A stretch of 64,000 nt of DNA from contig NZ_WKJL01000016.1 in assembly GCF_009674565.1 (NCBI RefSeq), positions 62,001 to 126,000 on the forward strand. The letters are read 5' to 3'. A program made the translations under genes and the position numbers. Positions 62,560 to 64,000 of this stretch are shown in pieces. The DNA is from Duganella aquatilis (GTDB taxonomy: Bacteria; Pseudomonadota; Gammaproteobacteria; Burkholderiales; Burkholderiaceae_D). The notes beneath the pieces are model-generated. The model made no database searches, was not told the DNA's origin, and was given only the letters and a program-made list of their open reading frames with translations. Each line of letters starts with the position of its first letter. The stretch's first letter is position 1.

Positions 62560-64000
62560 ATGCAAACAAAATGTAACCCGCTGGCCGCAGGCGCTATCGC
62601 GCTGGTGGCCGGCCTTGCCGGCCATACCGTGGCTCAGGCTCAGGGACAGGATTCGGCGGCGGCCACCACGCCGCCGGCGGTTGTCATCACCGGTTCGCGC
62701 ATTCCGCGCGCCGGCACCGAAGGACCGTCGGCGGTCACTGTCATCACCGCCGCCGACATCGAGAAGCAGGGCTACCGCAATGTCTTCGACGCGCTGAGCA
62801 ACCAGACGCAGAACAGCGGCTTCACCCAGGGCGCCGACTACGGCAATACCTTCACGCCGTCGGCCAACGCCATCAGCCTGCGTGGCCTGGGCCCGAATCA
62901 CACGCTGGTGCTGCTGAACGGCCGCCGCATGGCGGACTTCCCGACCGCCTATGACGGCACGGTCAACTTCACCAACCTGGCGAATATCCCGTCCAGCGTG
63001 GTGGACCGCATCGAGATCCTGAGCGGCGGCGCTTCCGCCGTCTACGGCTCGGACGCGATCGCCGGCGTGGTCAACATCATTCTGAAGAAGCAGTTCGACG
63101 GCTATGACGTCAACGTCAAGGCCGGCGGCACCTCGCGCGGCGGCGCCGGCGACAAGCGCGTGCAGTTCACCGGCGGCCAGAGCTTCGACAAGCTGAATAC
63201 CCTGTTCAGCGTGGAGCTGCTGGAACGCGATCCGCTGTGGAGCGCCGACCGCGATTTCATGGCCAGCAAAACCGGCGTGGCGCCGACTGCGGTCCTGTCG
63301 CGCAAGAACGTCAGCACCGGCAAGTACGTCGACCTGGGCGACACCTGCGCGTCCATCGGCGATCTGTTCGGCGGCAGCACCGTCAACTACGCCAGCAAGA
63401 CCGGCAGCTACTGCGCCAGCCCGAAAGTCGGCCCAACCTACTGGACCACGCAGACCAAGAACAGCAGTCAGAACGTGTTCGGCAGCGCCAACTACGAGCT
63501 GTCGCTGACCACCACGCTGTACGCGGAAGCGCTGTTCGGCCAGAACCGCAGCACGCAGAACACGCGCGGCCCGACCTGGACTTCGCGCTCGCTGAGCGAC
63601 AGCTATTTCTGGAACCAGAACACCAACGCCTACGAGGCGTGGACCCGCTACATCTCGCCGGAAGAAATGGGCGGCGTGGAGCGCTACAACCGCAGCTGGG
63701 ACGATCAGGCCAGCTCATTGTCGTTCGGCGTCAAGGGCGCCTTCACCGGCACCACCTGGACCTATGAAGCCGGCTACACCGCTTCGCTGTACAAGAGCCA
63801 GGACCATCGTCCGCGCGCGCTGGCGAACATCGACAGCTTCTTCCTCGGTCCGCAGCTGGGCGTGAATGCCGACGGCGTGGCGATTTACGCGCCCGATCCT
63901 GCGCGCCTGACCAGGCGTCTGACGCCGGCGGAATTCGACAGCATCACCGGCACTTCGGTCAGCGACGACAAGTCGTGGACCAACACCCTGAGCCTGACCG
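62560..64000 (+). CDS. TonB-dependent receptor (3' end missing)
   Basis: Outer-membrane gated transporter; the frame stays open from ATG 62560 to the window end, so at least 480 residues are coded and the barrel C-terminus lies outside. Visible: a signal peptide ending near GHTVAQAQG, the TonB-box-like VVITGSRIPR, a plug domain with TAADIEKQGYRNVFDAL, LRGLGPNHTLVLLNGRRMA and SGGASAVYGSDAIAGVVNIILKK, then the first barrel strands. It is of the large catecholate/carbohydrate-type (Xanthomonas-like) plug family. It sits next to a secreted peptidase, so peptides are a reasonable guess as substrate. Confidence 0.93.
   Translation, partial: MQTKCNPLAAGAIALVAGLAGHTVAQAQGQDSAAATTPPAVVITGSRIPRAGTEGPSAVTVITAADIEKQGYRNVFDALSNQTQNSGFTQGADYGNTFTPSANAISLRGLGPNHTLVLLNGRRMADFPTAYDGTVNFTNLANIPSSVVDRIEILSGGASAVYGSDAIAGVVNIILKKQFDGYDVNVKAGGTSRGGAGDKRVQFTGGQSFDKLNTLFSVELLERDPLWSADRDFMASKTGVAPTAVLSRKNVSTGKYVDLGDTCASIGDLFGGSTVNYASKTGSYCASPKVGPTYWTTQTKNSSQNVFGSANYELSLTTTLYAEALFGQNRSTQNTRGPTWTSRSLSDSYFWNQNTNAYEAWTRYISPEEMGGVERYNRSWDDQASSLSFGVKGAFTGTTWTYEAGYTASLYKSQDHRPRALANIDSFFLGPQLGVNADGVAIYAPDPARLTRRLTPAEFDSITGTSVSDDKSWTNTLSLT

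Overview
The window looks like chromosomal DNA of a high-GC betaproteobacterium of the Burkholderiales, most likely Oxalobacteraceae (Massilia/Duganella-like). This rests on gene content and order (gpmA-envC-ctp-moeB, a 12-gene type II secretion operon, cobW-dksA and hslVU close together, SAH-riboswitch-ahcY-metF), on the protein sequences and on codon use. No tRNA, rRNA, insertion sequence, prophage or CRISPR array was seen. Both ends cut genes: gpmA at the left (5' end missing) and a TonB-dependent receptor at the right (3' end missing).

Layout. 1-4362: gpmA, an EnvC-type murein hydrolase activator, a C-terminal processing protease and a MoeB/ThiF adenylyltransferase. 4498-15523: a complete-looking type II secretion operon in the order gspG-H-I-J-K-L-M-N-D-E-F-C, with mostly overlapping genes. 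15533-17773: a PlpD-like patatin fused to an Omp85 barrel, with a terminator-shaped hairpin inside its signal-peptide codons. 17763-21909: a leftward four-gene operon (XRE regulator, tiny membrane protein, esterase, two-DTG aspartic protease-like protein) facing two small outer-membrane barrels, with a perfect palindrome between. 21958-31654: leftward hslVU with a sigma-32-type promoter, a STAS-like protein, a zinc-finger-less DksA, a COG0523 GTPase, xerC, DUF484 and a porin, then a rightward Sel1-repeat gene. 31663-34260: dapF and two lipid A acyltransferase-family genes. 34434-39749: methyl-cycle and one-carbon genes metK, ahcY (behind an SAH riboswitch), metF and 5-formyl-THF cyclo-ligase, interrupted by a low-GC two-TM gene resembling SLATT effectors. 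39780-44439: soluble lytic transglycosylase, GST, cca and a GNAT.

The most unusual region is 44496-52283. A minimal CPBP-family glutamic intramembrane protease (MrtJ type) is followed by a heme-motif protein with five ASH-like repeats and a JDVT-CTERM sorting tail, a TlpA-like thioredoxin, a DUF4266 lipoprotein ending in Gly/Cys, a DUF3570 barrel, an ApbE flavin transferase, DsbD and another beta-barrel. The DUF3570 protein carries a motif that fits the ApbE target consensus. My reading, which is inference, is an envelope redox module that combines protein sorting, thiol chemistry and covalent flavin.

52284-57740: an Lrp-type regulator diverges from hpd and an indolepyruvate ferredoxin oxidoreductase, an aromatic amino acid catabolic block. 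57787-64000: an FtsX-type permease behind a sigma-54-like promoter, a prolyl oligopeptidase-family peptidase and the TonB receptor.
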